Positions 56,093 through 64,000 of a stretch of DNA of 64,000 nt are shown piece by piece. Position 1 is the first letter of the stretch; each line of letters opens with the position of its first letter. The position numbers and the translations under genes were made by a program. The stretch is from Synechococcus sp. UW105 (GTDB lineage Bacteria > Cyanobacteriota > Cyanobacteriia > PCC-6307 > Cyanobiaceae). The stretch covers positions 62,001-126,000 of the forward strand of contig NZ_UCNN01000019.1 of assembly GCF_900473935.1 (NCBI RefSeq), in the 5' to 3' direction. The notes beneath the pieces are model-generated. The model saw only the letters and a program-made list of their open reading frames with translations. It was not told the DNA's origin and made no database searches.

Positions 56093-57067
56093 TTAGAGGT
56101 GCTGGAGATTGGGATACACAGTGACCAGCTCTTCGGCGCTGAGCACGTCCCCAGCACCATCCGGTTGCCAGATCACCTCGAGGGCCATCAGATCGGTGGA
56201 GGAGGTGGAGCCGAGGATGCGTAGAGACTCGCGTAGCCCTTCACTGGTGTCGATCCGTTTGATCTTCACCGGACTGCGGCTCGCCACCAGCACGGTGACG
56301 GCGATGTATTCATTCGTGGCATCAGCATCACCGACGGCTTGAATGTCGCCGCTATCACTGTTCTTTCGACCACCCACATTGGACGTGAGTTCTTCGCGCA
56401 ACTTGCTGCGCTCGGTCATCGACAGGCGGTTGAAAGTTGATTCCGCAGCATTGAAAGGAACGCTGCCGTTTTCAACGGCGGCGTAAACCCAAAGATCAGG
56501 CTGACGCAGGAGTGCCAGGGTGGTTTCTTGGAGAACACGCTGGAGCCCACTGGAAGAACCGGTGTCGGCGCTCGCGGCCAGTTGGCGGAGATCTTGCTGC
56601 AGAGCCTTGGCATTGGCTAGCAGTCCGATCTGGAGTTGCACCAGGGTGACGGGCCCACTGCTTAAAGACTGCGGACGCTCATACCCACCCATGGCTGCAC
56701 CGCCGCTGTTGCTGCGGAAAGCGTTCATCACCACGCCGGCAATCGCCATGATCGCGAACAGGCCCAGCAGGCCGCCACCACCACCGAGGCCGATGGGGAT
56801 CAAGAAGGGAAAGCCGATACCACCGCCGCCATAGCCGCGCCCGTAGCCACCACCGCCATAGCTGCGGCCGTAACCGCCGCCCCTTGGCATGGAAGGGGCA
56901 CGGAAGCTACCGCCTCCGATTCGCCCTCCACGGGCTGCGTGACTGGGCTGCGGTTGGAGCACAAGCAGGCCTGCGACCAAGACCGGCACCAACAATGCCG
57001 ACAGTCCGCGCCGCAGGATCCGGCTGATCTGGCTGGAGCGGAGGGAGAGCGACGAACGCTTCAACAC
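56093..57067 (-). CDS. DUF1517 family exported protein
   Basis: A 324-residue protein. It has a basic N-terminus, a hydrophobic segment (GLSALLVPVLVAGLLVLQP) with cleavage near SHA, and a Gly/Tyr/Arg-rich low-complexity stretch (GGGYGRSYGGGGYGRGYGGG). A second hydrophobic part (LGLFAIMAIAGVVMNAF) follows, then a ~190-residue domain (QLQIGLLANAKALQQDLRQL; SMTERSKLREELTSNVGG; YIAVTVLVASRSPVKI). This is the DUF1517 order, found in cyanobacteria and plastids; role unknown, probably at a membrane. It is downstream of thiS by 21 bp. Confidence 0.88.
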   Translation of the reverse strand: MLKRSSLSLRSSQISRILRRGLSALLVPVLVAGLLVLQPQPSHAARGGRIGGGSFRAPSMPRGGGYGRSYGGGGYGRGYGGGGIGFPFLIPIGLGGGGGLLGLFAIMAIAGVVMNAFRSNSGGAAMGGYERPQSLSSGPVTLVQLQIGLLANAKALQQDLRQLAASADTGSSSGLQRVLQETTLALLRQPDLWVYAAVENGSVPFNAAESTFNRLSMTERSKLREELTSNVGGRKNSDSGDIQAVGDADATNEYIAVTVLVASRSPVKIKRIDTSEGLRESLRILGSTSSTDLMALEVIWQPDGAGDVLSAEELVTVYPNLQHL

Positions 57068-57088
57068 AGCGAGGCGAATGAGATGACT

Positions 57089-57304
57089 CTAGGAACCACC
57101 ACCCACGATGGTGACGATTTCGAGCTTGTCGCCGTTCTGAACCATCTGTTCTGCCCATCGCTCCGGGGTCAGGATCAGTCCGTTGAATTCCACCACCACC
57201 AGTTTGGGGTGATGCCCAAGGCGCTCCACCACACAAGCCAGCGTGGAGGGGCTTGCCTCCACCGTGCGCTCCGTGCCGTTCACCTGAATTGTGAGTGTTG
57301 CCAT
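57089..57304 (-). CDS. thiS: Sulfur carrier protein ThiS
   Basis: A 71-residue ubiquitin-fold carrier that delivers sulfur as a C-terminal thiocarboxylate for the thiazole ring of thiamine. It begins MATLTIQVNGTERTVEASPS, has the middle LVVVEFNGLILTPERW and ends DKLEIVTIVGGGS. The active end should be Gly-Gly; here a Ser follows the glycines, so either processing or a Gly-Gly-Gly-Ser variant is implied. The start is the internal Met of a longer frame. It follows thiE by 28 bp. Confidence 0.9.
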   Translation of the reverse strand: MATLTIQVNGTERTVEASPSTLACVVERLGHHPKLVVVEFNGLILTPERWAEQMVQNGDKLEIVTIVGGGS

Positions 57305-57332
57305 CGGAGCTGTGCTGAGCGAAGGATGTGGA

Positions 57333-58379
57333 TCAGGCCAGCGCGGCCAGAAGCACTTGGCTGGAGGCCTGAGGGTCGTCAGCAGCCATGATCGCGCCCA
57401 CCACCGCAACCCTGCGAACGCCCGCTTGCCGCAGCTCCGGGATGCGATCGGCATGGATGCCACCAATGGCGAACCAGGGCAGGCTTGCCTGCTCGCTGGC
57501 CTGTACTGCCCAATGGAGCCCCTGGGCGGTGCTGTCCGGTTTGGTGTCGGTGGCGTAGATCGGCCCCACTCCGAGGTAATCGCAATCTTCCTGCTGGGCC
57601 TGCTGCAGTTGCTCCAGGTTGTGGGTGCTGCGCCCGAGTAGTCGACCGTCGCCGATCAGGCTGCGGGCGGCTGCGGTGGGTAGATCGTCTTGGCCAAGGT
57701 GAACACCGTCCGCATCTACCAGCAGGGCCAGATCGATGCGGTCATTGACGATGAACAACGCTCCATGGTCACGGCATAGCCCGGCAATCGCTTGGGCTTC
57801 GGCGAGTCGGTCGCGGTCATGACCCTGTTTCGCGCGGTATTGCACCAGCGAGACTCCGGCGCTGAGGGCGGCTCGTACCCGCTCCAGCATCCCTTCTGCC
57901 GGGGCCGTAATCAGGCAGAGGTGGCATTGGTCCAGGCGTTGGCGGCGCTCGGCGCGTTTGCCGGCCTGGAGGATTGTGACTTCGAGGTCGTAAAGGCCGT
58001 AGCGAATGGTGGCTGCAGTGCGGGCCAGCTCCGCATCCTGGTCGCGGCCAAATTCTTCAAGAACTCTCAGGGCTTCCTGCACCCGGGCGCAGTTGGCCTC
58101 CACAATCTGCTTTGGCTGGGTTCGCTGCTGCTGGGCAGGGTGAGCCATTCCCGCCGCGGTGTCTTCGGCGGTGGAGCGGGCCTGTTTGTAGTGCTCACGG
58201 TGGCGTTGCCCAAGCTGCTGGCGCCAATCTTTAAGGGGTTGCACCAGGTCGGCACGATCCAGCCCGAAGCGGCACCAGTCCTCCACCACGCGTAAGCCCT
58301 CGCGGGCACGGTCGAGGTTGGCATCAATCAGCCTCGCCACACACTGCTCGCTGCGGGGGGCCACAGGCATCGATTTCAT
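57333..58379 (-). CDS. thiE: Thiamine-phosphate synthase
   Basis: Joins the thiazole and pyrimidine parts of thiamine. The C-terminal ~210 residues form the ThiE barrel: AALSAGVSLVQYRAKQ, LFIVNDRIDLALLVD, DGVHLGQDDLPTAAAR, GRSTHN and CDYLGVGPIYATDTK. The N-terminal ~130 residues (LIDANLDRAREGLRVVEDWC; NCARVQEALRVLEEFGRD) are the helical extension usual in cyanobacteria. The start MKSMPVAPRSEQ is preferred; a Met three codons later is possible. No TPP riboswitch was seen upstream. Co-oriented with thiS. Confidence 0.94.
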   Translation of the reverse strand: MKSMPVAPRSEQCVARLIDANLDRAREGLRVVEDWCRFGLDRADLVQPLKDWRQQLGQRHREHYKQARSTAEDTAAGMAHPAQQQRTQPKQIVEANCARVQEALRVLEEFGRDQDAELARTAATIRYGLYDLEVTILQAGKRAERRQRLDQCHLCLITAPAEGMLERVRAALSAGVSLVQYRAKQGHDRDRLAEAQAIAGLCRDHGALFIVNDRIDLALLVDADGVHLGQDDLPTAAARSLIGDGRLLGRSTHNLEQLQQAQQEDCDYLGVGPIYATDTKPDSTAQGLHWAVQASEQASLPWFAIGGIHADRIPELRQAGVRRVAVVGAIMAADDPQASSQVLLAALA

Positions 58380-58415
58380 GGCAGGGTTGGAACGATCACA
58401 TGTTCGATGGTTTCC

Positions 58416-58538
58416 ATGGACAACGGTGGATCCGACAGCCCGATGCACGTGTTGGTGTGGGGGATCCTTTTGCTGGGGGGCATCGGTGTGTTCATTGTCT
58501 GGGGCTTGACCAACGCCTATCCAGGTTCCGTCATTTGA
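58416..58538 (+). CDS. Small single-pass membrane protein (40 residues)
   Basis: An ATG frame too short for most gene finders: a polar N-terminus (MDNGGSDSPMH), one clean membrane helix (VLVWGILLLGGIGVFIVWGL) and a short end TNAYPGSVI. Third positions look coding, and the pattern resembles the small subunits of photosynthetic complexes, though no family can be named. It is divergent from thiE and overlaps the ribF 3' end by 22 bp on the other strand. Confidence 0.6.
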   Translation: MDNGGSDSPMHVLVWGILLLGGIGVFIVWGLTNAYPGSVI

Positions 58539-59494
58539 ACCGGGTCGTCAGTGAGGCGGCGACGGGCCTGCTCAGCATCCCGGCCGATCTGGTTGCTGAG
58601 TTCCTCCAGGCCTGAAAAGCGTTGTTGGCCGCGTAGGCGTTGCACGGGCTCAACGGTGAGCGTGGTCCCGACCAGTTCAAGGCTGGTGTCGAGCAGGTGC
58701 ACCTCCACCGCGGAGGGCGAGTCTGGATCCACGGTGGGCTGGGGGCCGAGGTTCATGACCGCAGGCAAGCGCTCTGGCTGATCTCCCACCCGGGCCCAGG
58801 CGGCATACACCCCAAGGCCGGGTAGAAATTTGCGCCCATCCACTTGCAGATTGGCGGTGGGCCAGCCGAGCTTGTGCCCCAGTCCCCTGCCCCGCACAAC
58901 GGTGCCGCTGAAGCGATAGGGGCGACCGAGCAGTGCGCTCGCCACGTCTAGTTCACCGTCGCCAAGGGCGGTGCGGATGCGGCTGCTGCTCATCCTTCCG
59001 CTGGAGTCCTCCAGGATCGGCAGCACAGTGACGCGCACATTGGCCTCAGCGCAGATCTGTTGCAGGGTTTGCGTGCTCCCCTGGCGTCCGCGTCCAAAGC
59101 GGAAATTGGCGCCCACGGCGATGTGTCGGGCTTGAAGGGTGTCGAGCAGCATCGTGCGAACGAAGTCTTCGGCGCTGAGTTGGGCCAGGGCCCGATCAAA
59201 GGGCACCAGGACCAGCTGGTCGATCCCGAGCGGTTGCAGCAGCTCTAATTTCTCTCCGGGTAGGTCGAGGCGAAGGCGGGCTTCGCCATGGAGCACTTCC
59301 CTGGGATGAGGCCAGAAGCTGACCACCGTGGGCACGCCACCACAGGGCTGACTGCATACGGCATCGATCACGCGGCGGTGGCCTGCATGGAGGCCGTCAA
59401 AGCTTCCGAGAGCTAGGGCCGTGGGGGTACGGGCCTGCTGTGGTGAGCAGAGGGGTATCAAGACGGCCGTGCATCCGGCAAGGGTTGATGGCAA
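58517..59494 (-). CDS. ribF: Bifunctional riboflavin kinase / FAD synthetase
   Basis: Makes FMN and FAD from riboflavin. The N-terminal FAD synthetase domain has ALALGSFDGLHAGHRRVIDA, VSFWPHPREVL, FVRTMLLDTLQARHIAVGAN and FRFGRGRQGS. The C-terminal kinase domain has SGTVVRGRGLGHKLGWPTAN, GVYAAWARV and VMNLGPQPTVDPDSPSAVEV. At 325 residues both domains are complete. The start MPSTLAGC is the longest; a shorter one cannot be excluded. It is divergent from the DUF3611 gene. Confidence 0.96.
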   Translation of the reverse strand: MPSTLAGCTAVLIPLCSPQQARTPTALALGSFDGLHAGHRRVIDAVCSQPCGGVPTVVSFWPHPREVLHGEARLRLDLPGEKLELLQPLGIDQLVLVPFDRALAQLSAEDFVRTMLLDTLQARHIAVGANFRFGRGRQGSTQTLQQICAEANVRVTVLPILEDSSGRMSSSRIRTALGDGELDVASALLGRPYRFSGTVVRGRGLGHKLGWPTANLQVDGRKFLPGLGVYAAWARVGDQPERLPAVMNLGPQPTVDPDSPSAVEVHLLDTSLELVGTTLTVEPVQRLRGQQRFSGLEELSNQIGRDAEQARRRLTDDPVQMTEPG

Positions 59495-59520
59495 GTTTGG
59501 ACGACTGCCGAACAGCTCGC

Positions 59521-60066
59521 ATGGCTGACCGTCTTGATCTCCAGATGCTTGCCCTCGGATTGCGGCGGATGGCCTGGATCCGCTTCTGGATTCAAACCGC
59601 CCTTGGCATCGTGGTGATGGGGCTTCTCATCTTCAACAACATCGGTGGCCGCCTTAGTCGTGAGTCCAATCGAGCTCTTGGCCTGAGCCCGGGACTATCT
59701 CTCACCACTCTGGCGTTCCTTGTGCTGCTGTTCAGCCTCTGGCAAGGCTGGTTGATGGTGGGTCTCGGTCGTGCTCTGGGAAGCAATGCTCGCCCTAGTC
59801 GTGGAGAAGCGAGTCGCACAATCAAGCGTGGTTTGCTTGCCGATCTGATTGGTCTGGTCTTCGCTGTTCTGGGCTACCAGGCTCTGGCTGGCATCTTGTT
59901 TTTTCAGGCTTCACAGCAGACTCCCGGCCAGGTCCTGGGGCGGCAAGAGTCGATTACTTCACTGGAAATGCTCTCGGTGCTCAGCAACACCCAGGTGTTG
60001 TTTGCCCATTTGATTGGTCTGCTGTTCTCGCTCTGGTTCTTGCAGCGGATCTACCGCGCCCGTTGA
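59521..60066 (+). CDS. DUF3611 family membrane protein
   Basis: A 181-residue protein with four hydrophobic segments: FWIQTALGIVVMGLLIF, LTTLAFLVLLFSLWQGWLMV, LLADLIGLVFAVLGYQALAG and LFAHLIGLLFSLWFLQ. The loop RPSRGEASRTIKRG between the second and third segments is typical of DUF3611, a family of cyanobacteria and plants with unknown function. The start MADRLDLQML is used because the upstream frame lies over the divergent ribF. Confidence 0.85.
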   Translation: MADRLDLQMLALGLRRMAWIRFWIQTALGIVVMGLLIFNNIGGRLSRESNRALGLSPGLSLTTLAFLVLLFSLWQGWLMVGLGRALGSNARPSRGEASRTIKRGLLADLIGLVFAVLGYQALAGILFFQASQQTPGQVLGRQESITSLEMLSVLSNTQVLFAHLIGLLFSLWFLQRIYRAR

Positions 60067-60120
60067 ACCGCGCCCGTTCAATCGAGCCAAGGTTGGCTGC
60101 GTCGAACACCGCTTCGGTGC

Positions 60121-60930
60121 TTAACGCACGGCCTGGCCACTCAGGTTGATGCTGGGGAGGGCTGACAGGCCTCCTCGCCAGAAAAGCTCCGGCTGGATTG
60201 GGGTGAGTGATGGGGCATTGGTCTGGATCTGGGCGACGTCCGTGGGCCAGTCACGCGGACCATCGCCGCCGGATTCGAGATCTTCCACAGCTTCCCCCGC
60301 TAGCCAGTAGTAGGTGCGACCACGGGGGTCCTTGCGGGGGCTGAACTGCTCTTCGTACCGTCGGATCGAGAGCCGTGTCCAGCGCAGAGGCCCCATTGCA
60401 TCGGGGTGGCAGGGGGGAATGTTGAGATTGAGCAGCAGGTTGTCTGGCCAGCCGTCCCGAAGGGCTGATTCCGCCACATCCAGGGCCAGCTCACCGGCGC
60501 CCTCGAACTGACGCCACTGGAAGCAGGCGCTGCTCACTGCCATGGCCGGCAGTTGTTCCAGGGTGCCTTCCATGGCTGCAGCAACGGTGCCGGAGCAGAA
60601 CACATCTGTGCCCAGGTTGGGGCCGTGGTTGATCCCCGATAGCACCAGGTCAGGGGGGGAATCCAGCAGTTCAAACAGGGCCAGCTTCATGCAGTCGGCA
60701 GGCGTGCCGCTGCAAGCCCAGGCGGTGACCCCTTGGCCGAACAACTCATCAGCGCGTTCGGCCCGGATTGGTTGCTGGAGGGTGAGGCCATGGCCGGTGG
60801 CAGAGCGCTCCTGATCGGGGCACACCACCGTGACCAGGTGGCCGCGGGCGGCGGCGGCCAGGGCCAGAGCTTTGATGCCATCGGCGAAGACGCCGTCGTC
60901 ATTGCTGATCAGGATCCGCAGCGGGGGCAT
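60121..60930 (-). CDS. surE: 5'/3'-nucleotidase SurE
   Basis: A metal-dependent phosphatase acting on nucleoside monophosphates. The N-terminal metal site [14 protein letters not shown] (Asp11, Asp12) is followed by [37 protein letters not shown] and [20 protein letters not shown], a set diagnostic of SurE. At 269 residues it is normal. It is divergent from pheS, 73 bp apart, and has no operon partner here. Confidence 0.96.
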   Translation of the reverse strand: MPPLRILISNDDGVFADGIKALALAAAARGHLVTVVCPDQERSATGHGLTLQQPIRAERADELFGQGVTAWACSGTPADCMKLALFELLDSPPDLVLSGINHGPNLGTDVFCSGTVAAAMEGTLEQLPAMAVSSACFQWRQFEGAGELALDVAESALRDGWPDNLLLNLNIPPCHPDAMGPLRWTRLSIRRYEEQFSPRKDPRGRTYYWLAGEAVEDLESGGDGPRDWPTDVAQIQTNAPSLTPIQPELFWRGGLSALPSINLSGQAVR

Positions 60931-61003
60931 GGCATGCCGGAGGGGGCTGAGGGGAACCTAAGCGTCGCTGCTGCTTACAGTCAGTCGCTGCGATCCCAAT
61001 GCC

Positions 61004-62011
61004 GTGAGCGCCACAGTGTCTCTTCAGCAGCTCACCGACCAGCTGGAGGCCCTGGAAACAGAGGCCGCTGCAGAGATTGCTGCTGCAGCCGATGCCGATG
61101 CCCTTGAGCAATTACGGGTGAGTTTGCTGGGCAAGAAAGGGCGCCTCTCCGGGGTGCTTGGTGCCATGGGCAAGCTTCCGGGCAACGAACGCCCGCTGGT
61201 GGGTCAGCGGGCCAACGTGCTCAAAACCCAAGTGCAGGCGCTGCTTAGTGAGCGCTTGCAGGCAGTGAAGAGTGCGGCTCTGGACGCCCGCCTCGCGCGT
61301 GAAACTCTCGATGTGACGGCGGCGGCTTCTGGCGTGCCGATGGGCCATCGACACCCCCTGATCACCACCACAGAAGAGATCGTTGATCTTTTCTGTGGCC
61401 TTGGTTATCGGATGGTGGAAGGCCCTGAGGTGGAGACCGATCACTACAACTTCACCGCACTCAACATCCCGCCCGACCATCCGGCCCGGGACATGCAGGA
61501 CACGTTCTATTTGAAAGACAACCTGCTGCTGCGCACTCACACCTCTCCGGTGCAGATCCGCCAGTTGGAGCAGACCCCTCCACCGGTTCGGATCGTGGCT
61601 CCAGGAAGGGTTTACCGCCGCGATGCGGTGGATGCCACCCACTCGCCTGTGTTTCATCAGGTGGAGGTGCTGGCGATCGACGAGGGGCTCGATTTCAGCC
61701 ATCTCCGCGGCACGGTGATGGCGTTTCTGAAAGCATTCTTCGGTGATTTGCCGGTGCGCTTCCGGGCCAGTTATTTCCCCTTTACAGAGCCCTCGGCGGA
61801 GGTGGATGTGCAATGGCGCGGCCGCTGGCTTGAGGTGATGGGCTGCGGCATGGTCGACCCTGCTGTGTTGGAAGGCCTGGGACTCGACCCTGAGCGCTTC
61901 AGCGGCTTCGCTGCCGGCCTGGGTGTGGAGCGCTTCTGCATGGTGCGCCATGGAATCGATGACATTCGCAGGCTGTACACCAGCGATCTGCGCTTCTTGG
62001 AGCAGTTCTGA
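61004..62011 (+). CDS. pheS: Phenylalanyl-tRNA synthetase alpha subunit
   Basis: The catalytic alpha chain of the alpha2beta2 enzyme. An N-terminal coiled coil ([20 protein letters not shown]) precedes [16 protein letters not shown]. The class II core has [52 protein letters not shown] (motif 2 region), [18 protein letters not shown], and [18 protein letters not shown] (motif 3). At 335 residues it is normal. The start is GTG. pheT is not in this window. Confidence 0.97.
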   Translation: MSATVSLQQLTDQLEALETEAAAEIAAAADADALEQLRVSLLGKKGRLSGVLGAMGKLPGNERPLVGQRANVLKTQVQALLSERLQAVKSAALDARLARETLDVTAAASGVPMGHRHPLITTTEEIVDLFCGLGYRMVEGPEVETDHYNFTALNIPPDHPARDMQDTFYLKDNLLLRTHTSPVQIRQLEQTPPPVRIVAPGRVYRRDAVDATHSPVFHQVEVLAIDEGLDFSHLRGTVMAFLKAFFGDLPVRFRASYFPFTEPSAEVDVQWRGRWLEVMGCGMVDPAVLEGLGLDPERFSGFAAGLGVERFCMVRHGIDDIRRLYTSDLRFLEQF

Positions 62012-62016
62012 GCCCA

Positions 62017-62262
62017 TTGCTCGGCCTGGGCGACAGCGCAGAAACCTGTCTGCCCTTTTCTTCTGAACAACCAAGCCTGACCTGCTTTGCGACGACCCCA
62101 TCACAGCTCACAGCCGTTTGCAGCGGCTGTGAAGGCGGTGGCTGTGGGGGCGGTGGCTGTGGGGGCGGTGGCTGTGTGGGCGGTGGCTGTGTGGGCGGTG
62201 GCTGTGTGGGCGGTGGCTGTGTGGGCGGTGGAGGTGCTGCGACCCTCTTGGGGCTCGCGTGA
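62017..62262 (+). CDS. Possible Cys/Gly-repeat peptide over a minisatellite (weak)
   Basis: A TTG-started frame of 81 codons directly after pheS. It has several cysteines (SAETCLPF, SLTCFATT, AVCSGC) and then a run of five-residue GGGC(G/V) repeats encoded by the 15-bp minisatellite. Other frames across the repeat are also open, so the frame may be an accident of the repeat. No ribosome site or family supports it. Confidence 0.25.
   Translation: MLGLGDSAETCLPFSSEQPSLTCFATTPSQLTAVCSGCEGGGCGGGGCGGGGCVGGGCVGGGCVGGGCVGGGGAATLLGLA
62134..62238 (+). repeat. 15-bp minisatellite, seven units
   Basis: Six near-perfect copies of GGCGGTGGCTGTGTG (the first two end in GGG) run from 62134 to 62223, with a degenerate seventh to 62238. 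The unit length is a multiple of three, so copy changes would keep any reading frame. It sits between pheS and the convergent propeller gene. Confidence 0.9.
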
Positions 62263-62298
62263 ATCGTGGCGCTGCTGCGCTCCAGCTGACGCTGAGGC

Positions 62299-64000
62299 TT
62301 AGTCGGGTTTGCGCACTGGGCCCATCAGGGGGTTCTGAACTGGTGCTGCGACGCCATAAGTCACAACAAGGCCCTGCCCTCCGGGAAAGGTGGAGGTTCG
62401 AGCGTTTGGCGTTTTGTTGATGACCACCTCACCGTCAAACCAGTTGTTGGCACTCCAGAGATTGCCGGCATCGTCAACGATCACATCGGTGGTGATTTGG
62501 ATGACTCCACTTTGGTAATTGTGAATGACATCACCCGTGCTTTTCCCCTCAGGGCATGTGCTCGGTTGCATCCCACAGATGTGAATCAAGCTTTGTCCAT
62601 AGAGGTTGCCGATCCAGACATTGTCGTTGCCGTCAATCGTGACCCCCCAGGGAATGTATGCGATCCCTTTTGCGATGTCGTTCTTGACAACTTTTAGGTC
62701 TGGTGAGATGACAGCAGCAACCCCAGACTGCGTCAGCGTGGGATTGTCAACATAGAACTCCGCCCCCGCCGCAAATTCCTGCATAATTGTTTTCGGTTGG
62801 GGTGGATTGGCGGGGATTCCCGGTGGGATCTTGGCGCCTGGTGCTAGAGCGCCTTCTGGCGAGTGGGTTTGTTGGGCGATCCATACATGGCCGGTTGAAT
62901 CCACGGCAATTCCGCGAGTGCCAAGATTGACCTCGATGGCAGTTGATTGTTCAGGTGAATCCGCTGGGAAAACGGTGATTTTGTTATTAAAGCTGCTACT
63001 GACCCAGACGCGATTTTGAGCATCAATGGCTACACCAAAAGGTGCCTGAAGGCCCTTGATTGAGATTCTTTTCCCCTGGGTATAGTCGCCACCGGGAAAA
63101 TGAATCATGTGGTTTCCGGTGTTGTCGGCGATCCAAACGTCTCCATTTCCTGCAGTGCCGACCCCTTGCAGTTGGCCCACGGGTTGATCGATGGTGGCAG
63201 GACCAAGGGCCTTGCCGTCTTCCAGTGAAAAAACGCCGACTCGGTTATTGAATGTGCCAACCCATGCATACTTTTCTGAGATTCCTGTCCCCCAACCGGT
63301 TCCGTTCAGACCCTGGCCGTTGTAGCCAGTGATGGGAGGAGAGAGGGCCTTACCTCCTGGGCCAAAATGCGTCACACCTCCGCCAATGCTGTTGACCACG
63401 CCAGATTGCGATCCCGGCATCCAATTGGCACCACTCCAGGCGTTGCCTTTGTGATCAAACATCAACTTGCCGAGGGCGAGTGCGCCACCGCCATCGAGCC
63501 GGATTGACAAGGAAAAATTATCGGGCTGGAAGAGCAGGTAAGGAAGGCTTGCGCTGGAACGAAGTTGTGTGGCCTGATCAACGGGGTAGTTGCTCTCGAA
63601 TAATTGGTAGAGAGCTGCAACATTGTTCCAGGGCTGGCGGGCGATGGAGATCATCGCCGCAAGGGTGTTGTCTGCTCTAGTCAGGCTTAGGAGTGAAGTA
63701 CAGCCAGTGGACTGAGAGGTTTGTCCGCAGAGAGCTAACAGGTTTGAAAGCACGTTCATGCGAACGGCTGTTTCGGAGTTGAGCAGATTGGCGCTGTTTA
63801 ACAGGGTGTCACCGAAGGTCCCTGATGTTTGGTTGACAAGGTTGTGGACTTGGCTGGAGCCAATCGCCAGTGCACTGGTGCTGCCTGTGAGTTGATCTCC
63901 TTCGAATAACTGGGCATTGGGCCATACCGAGCCGACGGTTGTCAGTTCATTGATATGGACGCTTTCAGTGGTGTTTTGATCCAGAACGGTCAACATCGTG
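62299..64000 (-). CDS. Large beta-propeller (NHL/Vgb-like) protein, 5' end beyond window
   Basis: The frame is open to the right edge, so this is a C-terminal part of at least 566 codons. An N-terminal region, rich in Ser/Asn/Leu (SANLLNSETAVRMNVLSNLL), precedes a run of propeller blades: VGTAGNGDVWIADNTGNHMI, APFGVAIDAQNRVWVSSSFN, LGTRGIAVDSTGHVWIAQQ, PWGVTIDGNDNVWIGNLYG and DVIVDDAGNLWSANNWF. The G-V-A-I-D-x-x-x-x-V-W-V rhythm is that of NHL or virginiamycin-lyase-like propellers. It is probably secreted or surface-bound; ligand unknown. The Met at the edge is unlikely to be the true start. Confidence 0.75.
   Translation of the reverse strand, partial: TMLTVLDQNTTESVHINELTTVGSVWPNAQLFEGDQLTGSTSALAIGSSQVHNLVNQTSGTFGDTLLNSANLLNSETAVRMNVLSNLLALCGQTSQSTGCTSLLSLTRADNTLAAMISIARQPWNNVAALYQLFESNYPVDQATQLRSSASLPYLLFQPDNFSLSIRLDGGGALALGKLMFDHKGNAWSGANWMPGSQSGVVNSIGGGVTHFGPGGKALSPPITGYNGQGLNGTGWGTGISEKYAWVGTFNNRVGVFSLEDGKALGPATIDQPVGQLQGVGTAGNGDVWIADNTGNHMIHFPGGDYTQGKRISIKGLQAPFGVAIDAQNRVWVSSSFNNKITVFPADSPEQSTAIEVNLGTRGIAVDSTGHVWIAQQTHSPEGALAPGAKIPPGIPANPPQPKTIMQEFAAGAEFYVDNPTLTQSGVAAVISPDLKVVKNDIAKGIAYIPWGVTIDGNDNVWIGNLYGQSLIHICGMQPSTCPEGKSTGDVIHNYQSGVIQITTDVIVDDAGNLWSANNWFDGEVVINKTPNARTSTFPGGQGLVVTYGVAAPVQNPLMGPVRKPD

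Noticed and set aside
58380-58415. TPP riboswitch upstream of thiE
   Set aside because: The space before thiE is too short and lacks the CUGAGA and thi-box elements.
62087-62302. A second frame across the minisatellite (AVAVGAVAVWAV repeats)
   Set aside because: All frames stay open through a 15-bp repeat; nothing favours this one.

Overview
The window looks like the chromosome of a marine picocyanobacterium, most likely a phycobilisome-bearing Synechococcus (subcluster 5.1-like). The evidence is a CpcS/CpeS-type phycobiliprotein lyase, a nickel superoxide dismutase with its maturation protease, the cyanobacterial ClpR/ClpP3 pair, the cyanobacterial division gene ftn2/zipN, a group 2 sigma factor, cyanobacteria-restricted families (DUF1517, DUF3611, DUF4359), Nif11- and NHLP-type peptides, and a Yfr2-type RNA. 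Base composition is moderately G+C-rich. Genes are densely packed, with many 4-bp ATGA/GTGA overlaps.

Layout. 1-3050 is gene-poor and accessory: a Nif11-like peptide, a DUF2237 protein, a lipoprotein and a protein that reads as two NHLP-leader-like modules. 3128-5151 holds a glycosyltransferase and a polyprenyl-phosphate sugar transferase for surface polysaccharide. 5145-11126 (minus strand) carries cbiB, an MFS-like permease, ilvC, clpP3-clpR and a PIN/TRAM protein. 11197-18412 holds hemW, panB, the SRP RNA and a division/wall block (ftsZ, ftsQ, ddlA), followed by miaB. 18508-23858 (plus) is a catabolic-looking run: an enolase-superfamily racemase plus a DUF1611 protein (a DgcA/DgcN-like pair), DUF4359, a cytosine-deaminase-like amidohydrolase and an FAD-linked oxidase, with tRNA-His on the opposite strand. 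24431-24815 has no protein gene but appears to hold two small RNAs transcribed toward each other: a Yfr2-family RNA (plus) and a Yfr1-like RNA (minus).

24815-33268 carries folC-argD, murA, two tRNA-Leu genes, a small island-like gap bounded by an imperfect copy of a tRNA-Leu 3' end, an RNA methyltransferase, lpd and trpC. 33534-36458 centres on nickel: a UreH/NiCoT-like permease beside sodX and sodN, then an FKBP. 36514-43064 has lnt, mnmA, nnrD, a group 2 sigma factor and pdhA. 43171-50913 is a core block: ftn2, ffh, rpsP, a phoH-like gene, a BI-1 family protein and era. 50966-62011 mixes small hypothetical genes with the phycobiliprotein lyase, trmD, ispF, larB, thiE-thiS, ribF, surE and pheS. 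The right end has a 15-bp minisatellite and the 3' part of a large beta-propeller protein cut by the window edge.

The window is mostly housekeeping. The parts most worth a second look are the facing Yfr1-like/Yfr2 RNAs and their mutual complementarity, the tandem NHLP-like protein, the DgcA/DgcN-like operon and the tRNA-Leu att-like duplication. No integrase, transposase, CRISPR array or rRNA was seen.
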